DNA of 64,000 nt from NCBI RefSeq assembly GCF_001484765.1, contig NZ_LLXO01000016.1, forward strand, positions 62,001 through 126,000, given 5' to 3'. The stretch is from Entomohabitans teleogrylli. Lineage in GTDB: Bacteria > Pseudomonadota > Gammaproteobacteria > Enterobacterales > Enterobacteriaceae. Position 1 is the stretch's first letter. Each line of letters starts with the position of its first letter. The notes beneath the pieces were generated by a model. The model saw only the letters and a list, made by a program, of their open reading frames with translations, made no database searches and was not told where the DNA came from. Shown here piece after piece: positions 50,718 through 60,979 of this stretch. The translations under genes and the position numbers were made by a program.

Positions 50718-51074
50718 TTACAGAATCTCCAGTACCTGCTCCGGCGGGCGGCCAATACGCGCCTGACCGTCTTTCACCACTATCGGGCGTTCCATCAGTT
50801 TAGGGTGCTCCACGATAGCCTGAATCAGCGCCGTTTCCGACAGACCGGTGTCCGCCAGATGTAACTCTTTATAAAGATCTTCTTTCTGGCGCATCAGTTC
50901 GCGGGCGCTGTGCATACCTAACATGGCGAGTAGCTTTTTGACCGTCGCCGCGTCCGGTGGGGTCTCCAGATACAGAACTACCTGCGGTTCCACGCCGCGT
51001 TCATTGAGTAGGGCCAGGGTTTCCCGGCTTTTGGAACAGCGCGGGTTATGGTAAATGATAACGCCTGAGGACAT
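50718..51074 (-). CDS. yfgD: ArsC-family thioredoxin-fold protein YfgD
   Basis: 118 residues of the arsenate reductase / Spx fold, similar to E. coli YfgD (119). The catalytic-type cysteine C13 is in HNPRCSKSRETL, and the C-terminal RPIVVKDGQARIGRPPEQVL carries the ArsC arginine region. Real arsenate reductase activity is not established for YfgD. It follows bepA with a 9-bp gap on the same strand, as in E. coli. Confidence 0.93.
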   Translation of the reverse strand: MSSGVIIYHNPRCSKSRETLALLNERGVEPQVVLYLETPPDAATVKKLLAMLGMHSARELMRQKEDLYKELHLADTGLSETALIQAIVEHPKLMERPIVVKDGQARIGRPPEQVLEIL

Positions 51075-51083
51075 GATTTCTCC

Positions 51084-52547
51084 TTACATCTTTTGATACT
51101 GGCGGAATCGCTGCTGCAATTCGCGCAGTTGATCGATACGCGCATCATAACGCGCCTGCTGTAGGCTACCCAGCTTGACCTGGCCGCTGGCGTTGCTCAG
51201 CAGGGAAATCGCCTGATCCAGCCTGCCGGTTAACGCCATGATTTCAGCCCGCGCTGCCAGCTCCTGATCGCGGTTGCCCAGTGTCGCCTGAGTCTGGGCC
51301 AGCAGATCCCAGCCGTTGATATCATCCGGATGGGTAAAGGTATAGCGGTTGAGGATAGCGGCTGCCTGTGCCGGCTGACCCCCTTCAACATAAGCGTTCG
51401 CCAGGTTTATCTGCAGTACCGGATTGTTCTTCAGGTCGGGAGCGTTTTTCAGGCGATTAATGGCATCGCTGGCTTTGTTCTGACCAAGATCGATATCGGT
51501 GGCGGCATCCAGAAACCATGGACTATTGGGCTCGGCGCTCAGCAGCGGCTGGAGCTCCTGGCGCGCCAGGGCATAGTTTTTCTTATCCATTGCCTGTAGT
51601 ACGCGGCCATAGCGGGCGGCGCGCTGTTCGCGCACATTGCCTTTCGACCAGGCGTCCAGCAGATCGCTGTCCAGCTTATTGCGTTCAGAACCGTACATCC
51701 CCAGTGCGCGCACTTTCGCCATATAGAAATTTTCTGACGACTGAACCACCACCGGACGCATCTGGTTAGCGCGGTTGCGGGCGTCGGATAAACGACTTTC
51801 CGGCAGGGGGTGGGTAAGCAAAATCTCCGGCGGCCGCGAGGAGTAGCGCGACTGATCGAGCAGCTTTTCAAGGAAGGTCGGCATCGCCTGGGGATCGAAG
51901 CCGGCGCGCTGTAATACCTGAATCCCGATGCGGTCCGCTTCCTGTTCGTTTTGTTGGGTGAAACTGATCATGCCCTGGCGAGTGCCCGCCAGGGTGCCGG
52001 TCAACGCCGCCATACCCGCCTGGGGACTGGCCATTGCCAGCAGGATAGACCCCAGCGCGCCAACCCAGGTGAGAGGCGCGCTGCGCTGCTGATCTTCCAT
52101 TGCCCGCGCCAGATGGCGCTGGGTAACGTGAGAAATTTCATGCGCGACCACCGACGCCAGTTGGCTTTCGTTATCCGTGTAGCGAAACAGGGCGGAGTGG
52201 AGCACGACATTGCCGCCGAAGAACGCGAAGGCGTTGATTTCGTCGTTATTGATCAGAAAGAAGTGGAACGGCGTTTTCACCGACCAGGCATTGCTTACCA
52301 GGCGCATGCCCAGGCTATTGATGTACTGTACCAGCAGCGGATCGTTAATCAGCGGCGCGCTGCCGCGCAACTGGCGTACATAGAAGTCCCCCATCTGCAT
52401 TTCCTGGCCGATGGATAGCGTACTACCAGCCGAGGTACCAATATCCGGGAGTTGATCGGCGGAATCGGCGTAAACCGGAGCTGTCTGGCCGGCCACCAGC
52501 GTGGCGAGCAGCGCGCAGACCAGCGTTTTTTTCAACGGCCTGAACAT
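51084..52547 (-). CDS. bepA: Periplasmic chaperone/metalloprotease BepA
   Basis: Maintains the outer membrane by helping LptD mature or degrading misassembled LptD and BamA. ATG 52547 gives 487 residues, the E. coli length, beginning MFRPLKK; an in-frame start at 52586 is rejected. Signal peptide cut after VYA (about residue 27). Zinc motif HEISH at 136-140 with the third ligand in QNEQEADR, then a C-terminal TPR domain ending RFRQYQKM. Regulated by sigma-E in E. coli. Confidence 0.97.
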   Translation of the reverse strand: MFRPLKKTLVCALLATLVAGQTAPVYADSADQLPDIGTSAGSTLSIGQEMQMGDFYVRQLRGSAPLINDPLLVQYINSLGMRLVSNAWSVKTPFHFFLINNDEINAFAFFGGNVVLHSALFRYTDNESQLASVVAHEISHVTQRHLARAMEDQQRSAPLTWVGALGSILLAMASPQAGMAALTGTLAGTRQGMISFTQQNEQEADRIGIQVLQRAGFDPQAMPTFLEKLLDQSRYSSRPPEILLTHPLPESRLSDARNRANQMRPVVVQSSENFYMAKVRALGMYGSERNKLDSDLLDAWSKGNVREQRAARYGRVLQAMDKKNYALARQELQPLLSAEPNSPWFLDAATDIDLGQNKASDAINRLKNAPDLKNNPVLQINLANAYVEGGQPAQAAAILNRYTFTHPDDINGWDLLAQTQATLGNRDQELAARAEIMALTGRLDQAISLLSNASGQVKLGSLQQARYDARIDQLRELQQRFRQYQKM

Positions 52548-52750
52548 AACCCTGTTTCCTGTGTAATCTGACTCTGTGTTCGACATGAATGATGGCGGTT
52601 CAGTTCACTTCCCTGCGGGGAAATCCGAGTGTAGCCCGTCCGGGGGGCCCGGGGAAAGCTTTCAGGATAAAAAGCAAAGTCTTTTCTGTGACATTTAGAT
52701 ACAATTACGCCCGTCCATTGATCCCTCCGTTTCCGCCGGGAAGAAAAAGT

Positions 52751-53827
52751 ATGCTTGAAATGTTGTTGCAGTGGTATCGCCGTCGGTTCAGCGATCCGGA
52801 GGCGATTGCCCTGCTGGTTATTCTGGTTGCCTGCTTTGGCATCCTGTTCTTCTTTTCTGGCCTCCTGGCGCCGTTGCTGGTGGCGATTGTACTGGCTTAT
52901 CTGCTGGAATGGCCGACGATTCGCCTTGAGCGGCTGGGCCTTTCGCGCGGCGTGGCGACTTCGCTGGTGCTGATCGTGTTTGTCGGGGTATTGCTGTTGA
53001 TGGTACTGGTGGTGGCGCCGATTGCCTGGCAGCAGGGTATCAACCTGATCCGCGATATTCCGGGAATGCTCAATAAACTTTCCGACTTTGCCGCCACCCT
53101 GCCGCGCCGTTATCCGGCATTGACCGACGCCGGTATTCTCGACGCTATGGCGGAGAATATGCGCACCCGCATGCTGAGCATGGGGGATTCGGTGGTGAAA
53201 TACTCCCTGGCGTCGCTGGTGGGGCTGTTAACCCTGGCCATCTACCTGATTCTGGTGCCGCTGATGGTCTTTTTCCTGGTGAAGGATAAAGAGCAGATGC
53301 TGAACGCTGTACGGCGGGTTCTGCCCCGTAACCGCGGGCTTGCCGGCCAGGTCTGGAGCGAAATGAATCAGCAGATCACCAACTATATTCGCGGCAAAGT
53401 GCTGGAGATGGTGGTGGTCGGCGTGGCGACCTGGGTAGGTTTCCTGATTTTTGGTCTCAACTATTCGCTGCTGCTGGCGGTGCTGGTAGGCCTGTCGGTA
53501 CTGATTCCCTATATCGGCGCCTTTGTGGTGACCATTCCGGTGGTTTGCGTCGCGCTGTTTCAGTTCGGCGCCGGCACCGAATTCTGGAGCTGCTTTGCCG
53601 TCTACCTGATTATTCAGGGGCTGGATGGTAACCTGCTGGTGCCGGTACTGTTTTCGGAAGCGGTGAACCTGCATCCGCTGGTGATTATTCTGTCAGTGAT
53701 CATCTTTGGCGGGCTGTGGGGTTTCTGGGGGGTATTTTTCGCCATCCCGCTGGCGACGCTGGTGAAGGCGGTGATTCACGCCTGGCCGGATGGACTACAG
53801 TCGGACGATGAGAGTTCCTCGCCATAG
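52751..53827 (+). CDS. perM: AI-2E-family transporter PerM
   Basis: Putative inner-membrane permease of the AI-2 exporter (PF01594) family; its substrate in E. coli is not proven. ATG 52751 gives 358 residues (353 in E. coli) starting MLEMLLQWYRRRFSDPE; the upstream in-frame extension to 52589 is not hydrophobic or conserved. About eight membrane segments, with the conserved IPYIGAFVVTIPV and DGNLLVPVLFSEAVNLHPLVI blocks. Divergent from bepA. Confidence 0.95.
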   Translation: MLEMLLQWYRRRFSDPEAIALLVILVACFGILFFFSGLLAPLLVAIVLAYLLEWPTIRLERLGLSRGVATSLVLIVFVGVLLLMVLVVAPIAWQQGINLIRDIPGMLNKLSDFAATLPRRYPALTDAGILDAMAENMRTRMLSMGDSVVKYSLASLVGLLTLAIYLILVPLMVFFLVKDKEQMLNAVRRVLPRNRGLAGQVWSEMNQQITNYIRGKVLEMVVVGVATWVGFLIFGLNYSLLLAVLVGLSVLIPYIGAFVVTIPVVCVALFQFGAGTEFWSCFAVYLIIQGLDGNLLVPVLFSEAVNLHPLVIILSVIIFGGLWGFWGVFFAIPLATLVKAVIHAWPDGLQSDDESSSP

Positions 53828-53851
53828 CGCAAGACTGGTGTACAGCGCATT

Positions 53852-53880
53852 AAAAAGCCGACAGCAATGTCGGCTTTTTT
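53852..53880. terminator. Bidirectional terminator between perM and bcp
   Basis: Perfect stem AAAAAGCCGACA (53852-53863) / TGTCGGCTTTTT (53868-53879) with a GCAA loop. A and T runs on both sides serve both convergent genes. Confidence 0.9.
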
Positions 53881-53908
53881 ATCGCTGTTATAGCGCGCCG
53901 CTTCAGGT

Positions 53909-54379
53909 TCAGGCGTGCTCCTGCAGCCAGCTCAGGACAATGTCGTGGTGATTACTGGTTTTAAAATCATTGAATACATGCTCCACCACGCCATTGGCAT
54001 CGATCAGAAAGCTGATGCGATGGATACCGTCATAGGTTTTGCCCATAAAGGATTTTTCGCCCCAGACGCCAAACTGTTCGCACACCTGGTGGTCTTCGTC
54101 TGACAACAGCGTGAAGTTAAGCAACTCTTTTTCAGCGAAACGCGACAGCTTTTCCGGTTTGTCGGTGCTGATGCCCAGCACCTCCACGCCGGCTTTCTTC
54201 AGATCGTCCATGTTGTCTCGCAGGCCGCAGGCCTGAACGGTGCAACCGGGGGTCATGGCTTTAGGGTAAAAATAAACCAGAACACGTTGCCCCTGGAAGT
54301 CGGTTAAATTTACTTGTTCACCATCCTGATCGGGCAAGCTAAATTTCGGTGCAATATCACCGGCTTTCAGTGGATTCAT
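53909..54379 (-). CDS. bcp: Thiol peroxidase Bcp (peroxiredoxin Q)
   Basis: Reduces hydrogen and organic peroxides with thioredoxin. ATG 54379 gives 156 residues, the E. coli length, with GGAG 7 bp upstream; the adjacent GTG at 54382 is less likely. Peroxidatic C46 in AMTPGCTVQAC and resolving C51 are both present, with the R in ISFLIDANG region for active-site closure. It starts 2 bp after the gcvR stop, so the two are coupled. Confidence 0.97.
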   Translation of the reverse strand: MNPLKAGDIAPKFSLPDQDGEQVNLTDFQGQRVLVYFYPKAMTPGCTVQACGLRDNMDDLKKAGVEVLGISTDKPEKLSRFAEKELLNFTLLSDEDHQVCEQFGVWGEKSFMGKTYDGIHRISFLIDANGVVEHVFNDFKTSNHHDIVLSWLQEHA

Positions 54380-54381
54380 CA

Positions 54382-54954
54382 CTATACTCCGTCCTGTTCG
54401 TCATGCTGTGGGTAATTAACGACGCTAATAGTGCCTTGTGCGTTGAGTTCTGTACATAGGGCCTTAAATGCCTGCTCAATATTTGTCGCATCGTGCGGTA
54501 CCGGGCTATGGGCGGTAATCTGGATATATAACCCGGGCGCGCCTTCCTGAGTTTCCGACGGCTGAGTGCGCGAAACCAGTTCAGCAATATTCATATGGTG
54601 AGAGTCGAACAGATCGGTGAAACGTTCGATCAGGTGCGGTGAATCGTCGACCTCGACCTGCACCCAGACTGTCGCCGGCATCGCCGGACGCACCTGAGCA
54701 TTGGTGCGCTTCATAACAATCAGCAGATCCAGCTCTGCGCCTTTTAATGGCAGGGTGGATTCAATCAGGGTTATCGCATTCCAGGTGCCGGACAGCAGCA
54801 TAATAAAGGTAAATTCGTCCCCAAGCATCGCAAGGCGGCTGTCTTCAATGTTGCAGCCGCAACTACTGACGTGCCGGGTGATGGTATTTACAATGCCCGG
54901 GCGGTCAGCGCCAAGGGCTGTAATCACCAGATAATGTTGTGATGAGGGCCTCAA
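54382..54954 (-). CDS. gcvR: Glycine cleavage system repressor GcvR (TTG start)
   Basis: Accessory repressor that binds GcvA and keeps the gcv operon off when glycine is low. It has 190 residues, the E. coli length. Two ACT domains: about 8-80 (LVITALGADRPGIVNTI) and 95-180 (VEVDDSPHLIERFTDLF). The start is TTG at 54954 with AGGAAG upstream; no ATG allows full-length homology, and the E. coli gene has the same start type. Divergent from dapA. Confidence 0.95.
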   Translation of the reverse strand: MRPSSQHYLVITALGADRPGIVNTITRHVSSCGCNIEDSRLAMLGDEFTFIMLLSGTWNAITLIESTLPLKGAELDLLIVMKRTNAQVRPAMPATVWVQVEVDDSPHLIERFTDLFDSHHMNIAELVSRTQPSETQEGAPGLYIQITAHSPVPHDATNIEQAFKALCTELNAQGTISVVNYPQHDEQDGV

Positions 54955-55102
54955 ACGTAATCTTCCTGTGGATTTATGCGGTAATCATAAGGAAAGCATA
55001 AAAAAAACTTGCGTACAACCGCCAGGATAGTCCCCTGGCCGCTTGCTTTTGAGGCGGCACCAAACGTACCATTGTGACACTTGTTTGCGGAGAGGATGGC
55101 CA

Positions 55103-55981
55103 ATGTTCACGGGAAGTATTGTCGCGCTGGTTACACCGATGGATGAAAAAGGGAATGTCTGCCGGTCGAGCCTGAAAAAACTGATTGATTATCATGTCGC
55201 TAGCGGAACGTCGGCGATTGTGTCGGTAGGGACTACCGGGGAATCCGCCACGCTGAGCCATGATGAGCACGGCGATGTGGTGATGATGACGCTGGAACTG
55301 GCCGATGGCCGTATCCCGGTGATTGCCGGTACCGGCGCTAACGCTACGTCTGAAGCCATCTCTCTGACTAAACGGTTTAACGATTCCGGCATTGTGGGTT
55401 GCCTGACGGTCACCCCGTATTACAATCGCCCCACTCAGGAAGGGCTGTACCAGCACTTTAAGGCGATTGCCGAAAACACCGATCTCCCCCAGATTCTGTA
55501 TAACGTACCGTCCCGTACCGGCTGTGACATGCTGCCGGAGACCATCGGTCGTCTGGCGAAAGTAAAAAATATTGTCGCTGTTAAAGAAGCCACCGGGAAC
55601 TTAACCCGGGTAAACCAGATCAAAGAGCTGGTTGATAACGACTTTATTCTGCTCAGCGGTGATGACGCCACTGCCCTGGATTTTATGCACCTTGGCGGTC
55701 ATGGGGTTATCTCGGTCACGGCGAACGTGGCTGCCCGCGAGATGGCGGAAATGTGCCGGCTGGCGGCGGCAGGTCAATTTGACGAGGCGCGGGTAATTAA
55801 CCAGCGCCTGATGCCGCTGCATACTAAATTATTTGTTGAACCCAACCCGATTCCGGTCAAATGGGCCTGTAAGGCGTTGGGACTTGTGGCGACCGATACG
55901 CTGCGCCTGCCGATGACGCCGATGACAGCGGAAAGCGTTCCGGTGATCACCAGTGCGCTGAAGCATGCCGGTCTGCTGTAA
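55103..55981 (+). CDS. dapA: 4-hydroxy-tetrahydrodipicolinate synthase DapA
   Basis: First committed step of lysine and meso-diaminopimelate synthesis, condensing pyruvate with aspartate semialdehyde. ATG 55103 gives 292 residues as in E. coli; an upstream in-frame start at 55043 is rejected. Schiff-base K161 is in VAVKEATGN; the GTTGESATL pyruvate site and Y in TPYYNRP are intact. bamC follows after 15 bp, forming the usual dapA-bamC unit. Confidence 0.98.
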   Translation: MFTGSIVALVTPMDEKGNVCRSSLKKLIDYHVASGTSAIVSVGTTGESATLSHDEHGDVVMMTLELADGRIPVIAGTGANATSEAISLTKRFNDSGIVGCLTVTPYYNRPTQEGLYQHFKAIAENTDLPQILYNVPSRTGCDMLPETIGRLAKVKNIVAVKEATGNLTRVNQIKELVDNDFILLSGDDATALDFMHLGGHGVISVTANVAAREMAEMCRLAAAGQFDEARVINQRLMPLHTKLFVEPNPIPVKWACKALGLVATDTLRLPMTPMTAESVPVITSALKHAGLL

Positions 55982-55996
55982 TTTTAGGGAGATTTG

Positions 55997-57031
55997 ATGG
56001 CTTACTCAGTACAGAAGTCGATGGTGGCGAAAGTGGTGGGCGTGTCGCTCATCATGATGCTTGCCGCCTGTAGTTCCGACCAGCGTTATAAGCGCCAGGT
56101 AAGTGGCGATGAAGCCTATCTGGACGCCACCCCGCTTGCGGAGCTGCATGCCCCGGCGGGGATGATCCTGCCGGTTGAAAGCGGCGACTATCATGTTCCG
56201 GTGACCAATGGCAGCGGTCCGGTTGGTAAACAGCTGGATATCCGCCCGCCGGCGCAGCCTCTGGCGCTGGTAACCGGAGCCCGCACCCAGTTTACCGGGG
56301 ACACCGCGACGCTGTTGGTGGAAAATAGCCGCAGTGGTTCTCTCTGGCCGCAGGTGGTCAGCGTGGTACAGTCTAAAAACTATACCATCGACAAGCGCGA
56401 TGATGCCGCCCAGACCCTGACCACTGACTGGGTTCAGTGGAACCGGGCTGACGAAGACGAGCAGTTCCGGGGCCGTTATCAAATCACCGTGCAGCCGCAG
56501 AGCTATCAGCAGGGTGTGGTGGTGAAGGTGCTGAACCTGGAGCAGGCCGGCAAACCGGTCGCCGATCCGGCGTCGTTGCAGCGCTACAGCACCCAGATGC
56601 TGAACGTTATCTCCGCCGGTCTGGATCAGGCCGACAGCGCCACCCAGAACGCCAGCAGCCGCGCGACGGGTCAGCTTGATGTCCAGAGCGGCGCCGACGA
56701 TACCGGTCTGCCGTTACTGGTGGTGCGCGGTCCGTTTACTACCGTGTGGAGCCGCCTGCCGGCGACCCTTGAGAAAGTGGGCATGAAGGTTACCGACAGC
56801 ACCCGCTCTCAGGGCAGCATCGCAGTGACCTATAAGCCGCTTTCCGAAAGCGACTGGATCGCGCTCGGGGCGAAAGATCCGGGTCTGCCTTCCGGCGACT
56901 ACAAGCTACAGGTTGGCGATCTCGACAACCGCAGTACGCTGCAGTTTATCGATCCAAAAGGCCACACGCTAACCCAGTCGCAGAATGACGCGCTGGTGGC
57001 GGTGTTCGAAGCGGCATTCAGCAAGTCGTAA
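55997..57031 (+). CDS. bamC: Outer-membrane assembly lipoprotein BamC
   Basis: Lipoprotein subunit of the BAM complex. ATG 55997 gives 344 residues, the E. coli length; the adjacent TTG at 55994 is discarded because AGGGAG suits the ATG. Lipobox LAAC places the lipidated cysteine at C25. Two helix-grip domains follow an unstructured N-terminal part rich in Pro ([11 protein letters not shown]) that binds BamD. Confidence 0.97.
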   Translation: MAYSVQKSMVAKVVGVSLIMMLAACSSDQRYKRQVSGDEAYLDATPLAELHAPAGMILPVESGDYHVPVTNGSGPVGKQLDIRPPAQPLALVTGARTQFTGDTATLLVENSRSGSLWPQVVSVVQSKNYTIDKRDDAAQTLTTDWVQWNRADEDEQFRGRYQITVQPQSYQQGVVVKVLNLEQAGKPVADPASLQRYSTQMLNVISAGLDQADSATQNASSRATGQLDVQSGADDTGLPLLVVRGPFTTVWSRLPATLEKVGMKVTDSTRSQGSIAVTYKPLSESDWIALGAKDPGLPSGDYKLQVGDLDNRSTLQFIDPKGHTLTQSQNDALVAVFEAAFSKS

Positions 57032-57038
57032 TTATCAG

Positions 57039-57066
57039 AGGGCCGGTACTACCGGCCCTTCTTAAT
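57039..57066 (+). terminator. Terminator between bamC and purC
   Basis: Stem AGGGCCGGT (57039-57047) / ACCGGCCCT (57051-57059), 3-nt loop, then a T-rich run with A interruptions. Confidence 0.7.
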
Positions 57067-57134
57067 TTATTTAGTGTTTCTCGCGTTAAATCATCTGGTC
57101 ACGTCAGTGGCTAACCTATCTGGAGTAATTAAAG

Positions 57135-57848
57135 ATGCAAAAGCAAGCTGAGTTGTATCGCGGTAAAGCGAAGACCGTGTACAGCACGGAGAATCCCGAT
57201 TTGCTGGTACTCGAATTCCGTAACGATACATCAGCAGGGGACGGCGCTCGCATCGAGCAGTTTGATCGCAAAGGAATGGTGAATAACAAATTTAACCATT
57301 TCATCATGAGCAAACTGGAAGAGGCGGGTGTTCCGACGCAGCTGGAAGCCCTGCTTTCTGATACCGAATCGCTAGTGAAAAAACTCGATATGGTGCCGGT
57401 TGAGTGCGTGATCCGCAACCGCGCGGCGGGTTCGCTGGTTAAGCGTCTGGGCATTGAAGAGGGGATTGAGCTTAATCCGCCGCTGTTCGATATGTTCCTG
57501 AAAAATGACGCTATGCACGACCCGATGGTCAATGAATCCTATTGCGAAACCTTTGGCTGGGTAAGCAAAGAAAACCTCGCGCGCATGAAAGAGTTGACCT
57601 ACAGGGCAAACGATGTCCTGAGCAAATTGTTTGATGATGCTGGTCTGATCCTGGTGGATTTCAAGCTGGAATTTGGTCTGTACAAAGGTCAGGTCGTTCT
57701 CGGCGACGAGTTCTCCCCGGACGGCAGCCGCCTGTGGGATAAAAACACCCTCGACAAAATGGACAAAGACCGTTTTCGCCAGAGCCTCGGCGGCCTGATT
57801 GAAGCCTATGAAGAGGTTGCACGACGTCTTGGCGTTAAATTAGACTAA
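57135..57848 (+). CDS. purC: SAICAR synthetase PurC
   Basis: Joins CAIR and aspartate with ATP, an inner step of purine synthesis. The 237 residues equal E. coli. Family motifs: [16 protein letters not shown] at the ATP site, [20 protein letters not shown], and [13 protein letters not shown] stands 11 bp before the ATG. No recognisable PurR operator is visible in the 100 bp upstream, unlike purM. Confidence 0.98.
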   Translation: MQKQAELYRGKAKTVYSTENPDLLVLEFRNDTSAGDGARIEQFDRKGMVNNKFNHFIMSKLEEAGVPTQLEALLSDTESLVKKLDMVPVECVIRNRAAGSLVKRLGIEEGIELNPPLFDMFLKNDAMHDPMVNESYCETFGWVSKENLARMKELTYRANDVLSKLFDDAGLILVDFKLEFGLYKGQVVLGDEFSPDGSRLWDKNTLDKMDKDRFRQSLGGLIEAYEEVARRLGVKLD

Positions 57849-57870
57849 CTGCGCAATCGTTTACGTTCTG

Positions 57871-57905
57871 TGGCGGATCGGGCACTATTCCGGTCCGCCA
57901 TTTTT
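57871..57905 (+). terminator. Rho-independent terminator after purC
   Basis: Stem TGGCGGA (57871-57877) / TCCGCCA (57894-57900) with inner CGG/CCG pairing, then T5. Confidence 0.85.
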
Positions 57906-57982
57906 ATTGTCGATTTCTTATGGTAATTCCGTCGTCAGCCAGCCAGGATCTGTGTATTACAAATAGTGTCCGGAGTTGAGAT

Positions 57983-58852
57983 ATGCGTTGGCAAGGACGT
58001 CGCGAAAGCGACAATGTTGAAGACAGGCGCAACGATGCGCGCGGGCCCCTGTCCGGCGGCGGCGGCGGTTTCCGCGTGCCGCGCGGCAAAGGGGGGCTGG
58101 TATTGCTGATTGTGGTACTGGTGGCGGGCTATTATGGCGTGGATCTTTCTCCGCTGCTGACCGGCGGCCAGCCGGTGACTCAGCAAACGCAAACTGGCTC
58201 CATCAGCCCGCGCGATGATGAATCCGCGAAATTTACCTCGGTGGTACTGGCTACCACGGAAGACACCTGGAGTTCCCTGTTCCGCCAGATGGGCAAAACC
58301 TACCAACAGCCGAAACTGGTGATGTATCGCGGCGCCACGCGTACTGGCTGCGGCACCGGCCAGTCGGTGATGGGGCCCTTCTACTGCCCGGCGGACGGTA
58401 CGGTCTATATCGATCTCTCTTTCTACGATGAAATGAAAAGTAAGCTGGGCGCCGGCGGCGATTTCGCTCAGGGCTATGTGATTGCCCATGAAGTCGGCCA
58501 CCACGTCCAGCGGCTGCTGGGGATTGAGCCGAAAGTACGCAGCATGCAGCAGAATGCCTCGCAGGCAGACGCTAACCGGCTGTCGGTGCGCATGGAGTTG
58601 CAGGCGGACTGTTTCGCCGGCGTCTGGGGCCACAGCATGGAGCAGCAGGGCATTCTGGAGGAGGGCGATCTGAAAGAGGCGCTTAATGCCGCCGAGGCGA
58701 TTGGCGACGATCGCCTTCAACAGCAGAGCCAGGGGCGGGTGGTGCCGGACAGTTTTACCCATGGCACATCCGAACAGCGCTATACGTGGTTTAAACGCGG
58801 TTTTGACAGCGGCAATCCCGCGCAGTGTGACACCTTCGGCGGGAGCCTGTAA
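57983..58852 (+). CDS. ypfJ: Putative zinc metalloprotease YpfJ
   Basis: 289 residues (287 in E. coli), family of neutral zinc metallopeptidases of unknown substrate. A Gly-rich N-terminus leads to one membrane anchor at about 38-52 ([15 protein letters not shown]), so the domain probably faces the periplasm. Zinc motif HEVGHH begins at 169, and the third ligand is likely E in [11 protein letters not shown]. The C-terminal [15 protein letters not shown] is conserved. tmcA follows after 11 bp. Confidence 0.93.
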   Translation: MRWQGRRESDNVEDRRNDARGPLSGGGGGFRVPRGKGGLVLLIVVLVAGYYGVDLSPLLTGGQPVTQQTQTGSISPRDDESAKFTSVVLATTEDTWSSLFRQMGKTYQQPKLVMYRGATRTGCGTGQSVMGPFYCPADGTVYIDLSFYDEMKSKLGAGGDFAQGYVIAHEVGHHVQRLLGIEPKVRSMQQNASQADANRLSVRMELQADCFAGVWGHSMEQQGILEEGDLKEALNAAEAIGDDRLQQQSQGRVVPDSFTHGTSEQRYTWFKRGFDSGNPAQCDTFGGSL

Positions 58853-58863
58853 TATTCCGCGCC

Positions 58864-60906
58864 ATGGATGACGAGACTTTTCTTTGCGCGCTGGCGCATT
58901 ATGCGTCGCAGATGCGCGAGGTCGGGTTCCGCGGGCTGCTGGTGCTGTCCGGGGAAGCGACCTGGAGCGCTGAGCAGGCCAGCGCGCTGGCGCGCCGTCT
59001 GCCCGGCGACTGGCTGTGGGTTGGCGAGCCGACGGACGCCGCGCAGGCCTGCCCTCCGCGCCAGTTGCGCAGTCTGCTGGGGCGCGAATTTCACCACGCG
59101 ATTTTTGATGCCCGCCGCGGGTTCGACGCCGAAGCGCTGGCGGCGCTGGCGGGGACTTTAACCGCCGGTAGCTGGCTGGTGATGTTGACTGCGCCGGCTG
59201 CCTGCTGGCGCGCCAGTATCGACGCCGATTCCATCCGCTGGAGCGACAGCCAGCAACCCATCGCCACTCCCCATTTCCTGCACCACGTCCTGCGCATTGT
59301 GAACGCCGATCCGGCGATCGTTCACTGGCGGCAGTCTGAGCCGGTACCCTCATTGCCTGATCTGCCGCAGCGCCTCTGGCTACAGGCCAGTGGCGCACCG
59401 CAGGCGGAACAGGCGGAGATGCTGACCAGGCTGCGCCAGATGCGCCGGGGGATCGTCGCCATTACCGCGCCGCGCGGTCGGGGCAAATCGGCGCTGGCCG
59501 GCATGTTTATTCGTGACGGAGCCAGGACGGCGCTGGTGACGGCGCCGGCGAAGGTGGCGACCGGGGTGATGGCGCAGTTCGCCGGCGATAAATTCCGCTT
59601 TATGGCCCCGGACGCCATCGAACGCGCCTTACAGGAAGGATCGCTGACGCCCTGCGACTGGCTGATCGTGGACGAGGCGGCAGCGATTCCGGCGCCGCTA
59701 TTGTCGCGCCTGATGAGCGCTTTCCCTGGCGTGCTGCTTACCACCACGGTGCAGGGTTATGAAGGCACCGGACGGGGATTTTTACTCAAGTTCTGCGCCC
59801 GTTTCCCGGCGCTGCAAAGATTTACTCTGGCGACGCCGGTGCGCTGGGCCAGCGGCGATCCGCTGGAGCGGGCGCTGGATGAACTGTTGCTGTTTGACGA
59901 TCAACTGGCGCCGGTGGATGCCGGGGGAGAGGTGCATATTCTGCCGGTGCCGCAGTCCGCCTGGCGGTATCAACCGGCGCGTATGGCGAATCTGTATCGC
60001 CTGCTGGCCGGGGCTCACTACCGTACTTCCCCACTCGATCTGCGGCGCATGATGGATGCCCCGGGCCAGGGGTTTTATGCGGCGCTGTCCGGGGAACAGG
60101 CGGTCGGCGCGCTGTGGATGGTGGCGGAAGGCGGCCTCGACGAACAGTTAAGCCGCGCCGTGTGGGCCGGGTTCCGGCGCCCGCGTGGCAATCTGGTCGC
60201 CCAGTCGCTGGCGGCCCACGGCGGCAGCCCGCTGGCGGCGACTCTCCGCGGTCTGCGGGTGAGCCGCATTGCGGTACACCCACAGTGCCAGCGCCAGACC
60301 ATTGGCCGGCAACTGATTGAACAGGTTCGCCATCAGGCGGCAGAGCAGTATGACTATCTGTCGGTAAGCTTTGGTTTTACCCCGCAGTTGTGGCGTTTCT
60401 GGCAGCGCTGCGGGTTTGCGCTGGTGAGGATCGGCAGTCATCGGGAAGCCAGCAGCGGCTGTTATACCGCGATGGCGCTGCTGCCGCTGAACCGCCGCGG
60501 CGCGGCGCTGGCCGATAACGAGCATCAGCGATTGTGCCGCGACAGCGGCTGGCTACAGCCGTGGATTGATGAGCCGATCCCGGTGACATGGCGGAAAACG
60601 ACTACTCTTACTGATGATGACTGGCAGGAACTGGCGGGATTCGCGTTCGCGCATCGCCCGCTGGAAGCCTGTACCGGCAGCCTGCAGAGGTTGCTGCTGG
60701 CGCAGGCGCCAGCGATGCCGTTGCTGGAGGCGCTGTTGCGCCAGCGTGTTACGGCAAGTGAAGTATGTCGGCGCCAGCGTCTGTCGGGACAGAAGGCGCT
60801 ACTGGCTGCCTGCCGCGCTGAAGCGGGTCGGGCGCTGTACCGTCTGGATGAAGCGCGCGCCCGTCAGCTTGCAGCGCAGATTTTGCAATTGCAATTTTTC
60901 CAATGA
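58864..60906 (+). CDS. tmcA: tRNA(Met) cytidine acetyltransferase TmcA
   Basis: Makes N4-acetylcytidine at the wobble position of elongator tRNA-Met, using acetyl-CoA and ATP/GTP. It has 680 residues (671 in E. coli). N-terminal TmcA-specific domain, then an RNA-helicase-like module with Walker A APRGRGKSALAG (K208) and Walker B DEAAAIPAPLL, then a GNAT acetyltransferase domain (VSRIAVHPQCQRQTIGRQL and SVSFGFTPQLWRFWQRCGF). The ribosome site is weak, so coupling to ypfJ is likely. Confidence 0.96.
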   Translation: MDDETFLCALAHYASQMREVGFRGLLVLSGEATWSAEQASALARRLPGDWLWVGEPTDAAQACPPRQLRSLLGREFHHAIFDARRGFDAEALAALAGTLTAGSWLVMLTAPAACWRASIDADSIRWSDSQQPIATPHFLHHVLRIVNADPAIVHWRQSEPVPSLPDLPQRLWLQASGAPQAEQAEMLTRLRQMRRGIVAITAPRGRGKSALAGMFIRDGARTALVTAPAKVATGVMAQFAGDKFRFMAPDAIERALQEGSLTPCDWLIVDEAAAIPAPLLSRLMSAFPGVLLTTTVQGYEGTGRGFLLKFCARFPALQRFTLATPVRWASGDPLERALDELLLFDDQLAPVDAGGEVHILPVPQSAWRYQPARMANLYRLLAGAHYRTSPLDLRRMMDAPGQGFYAALSGEQAVGALWMVAEGGLDEQLSRAVWAGFRRPRGNLVAQSLAAHGGSPLAATLRGLRVSRIAVHPQCQRQTIGRQLIEQVRHQAAEQYDYLSVSFGFTPQLWRFWQRCGFALVRIGSHREASSGCYTAMALLPLNRRGAALADNEHQRLCRDSGWLQPWIDEPIPVTWRKTTTLTDDDWQELAGFAFAHRPLEACTGSLQRLLLAQAPAMPLLEALLRQRVTASEVCRRQRLSGQKALLAACRAEAGRALYRLDEARARQLAAQILQLQFFQ

Positions 60907-60979
60907 GTTGTTCAAAGCGCTTATATGGTCATTTATCTCACCCGGCGTAGACTGAACGCCATCAACTAAGGAGATAACC

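Noticed and set aside
52548-52750. N-terminal extensions of bepA (to 52586) and perM (from 52589)
   Set aside because: Homologue lengths, signal peptide position and ribosome sites favour the shorter starts used here.
57935-59398. 487-codon open frame on the minus strand, antisense to ypfJ and tmcA
   Set aside because: Fully opposite conserved genes with catalytic motifs; Arg/Pro/Ala-rich translation and no ribosome site.
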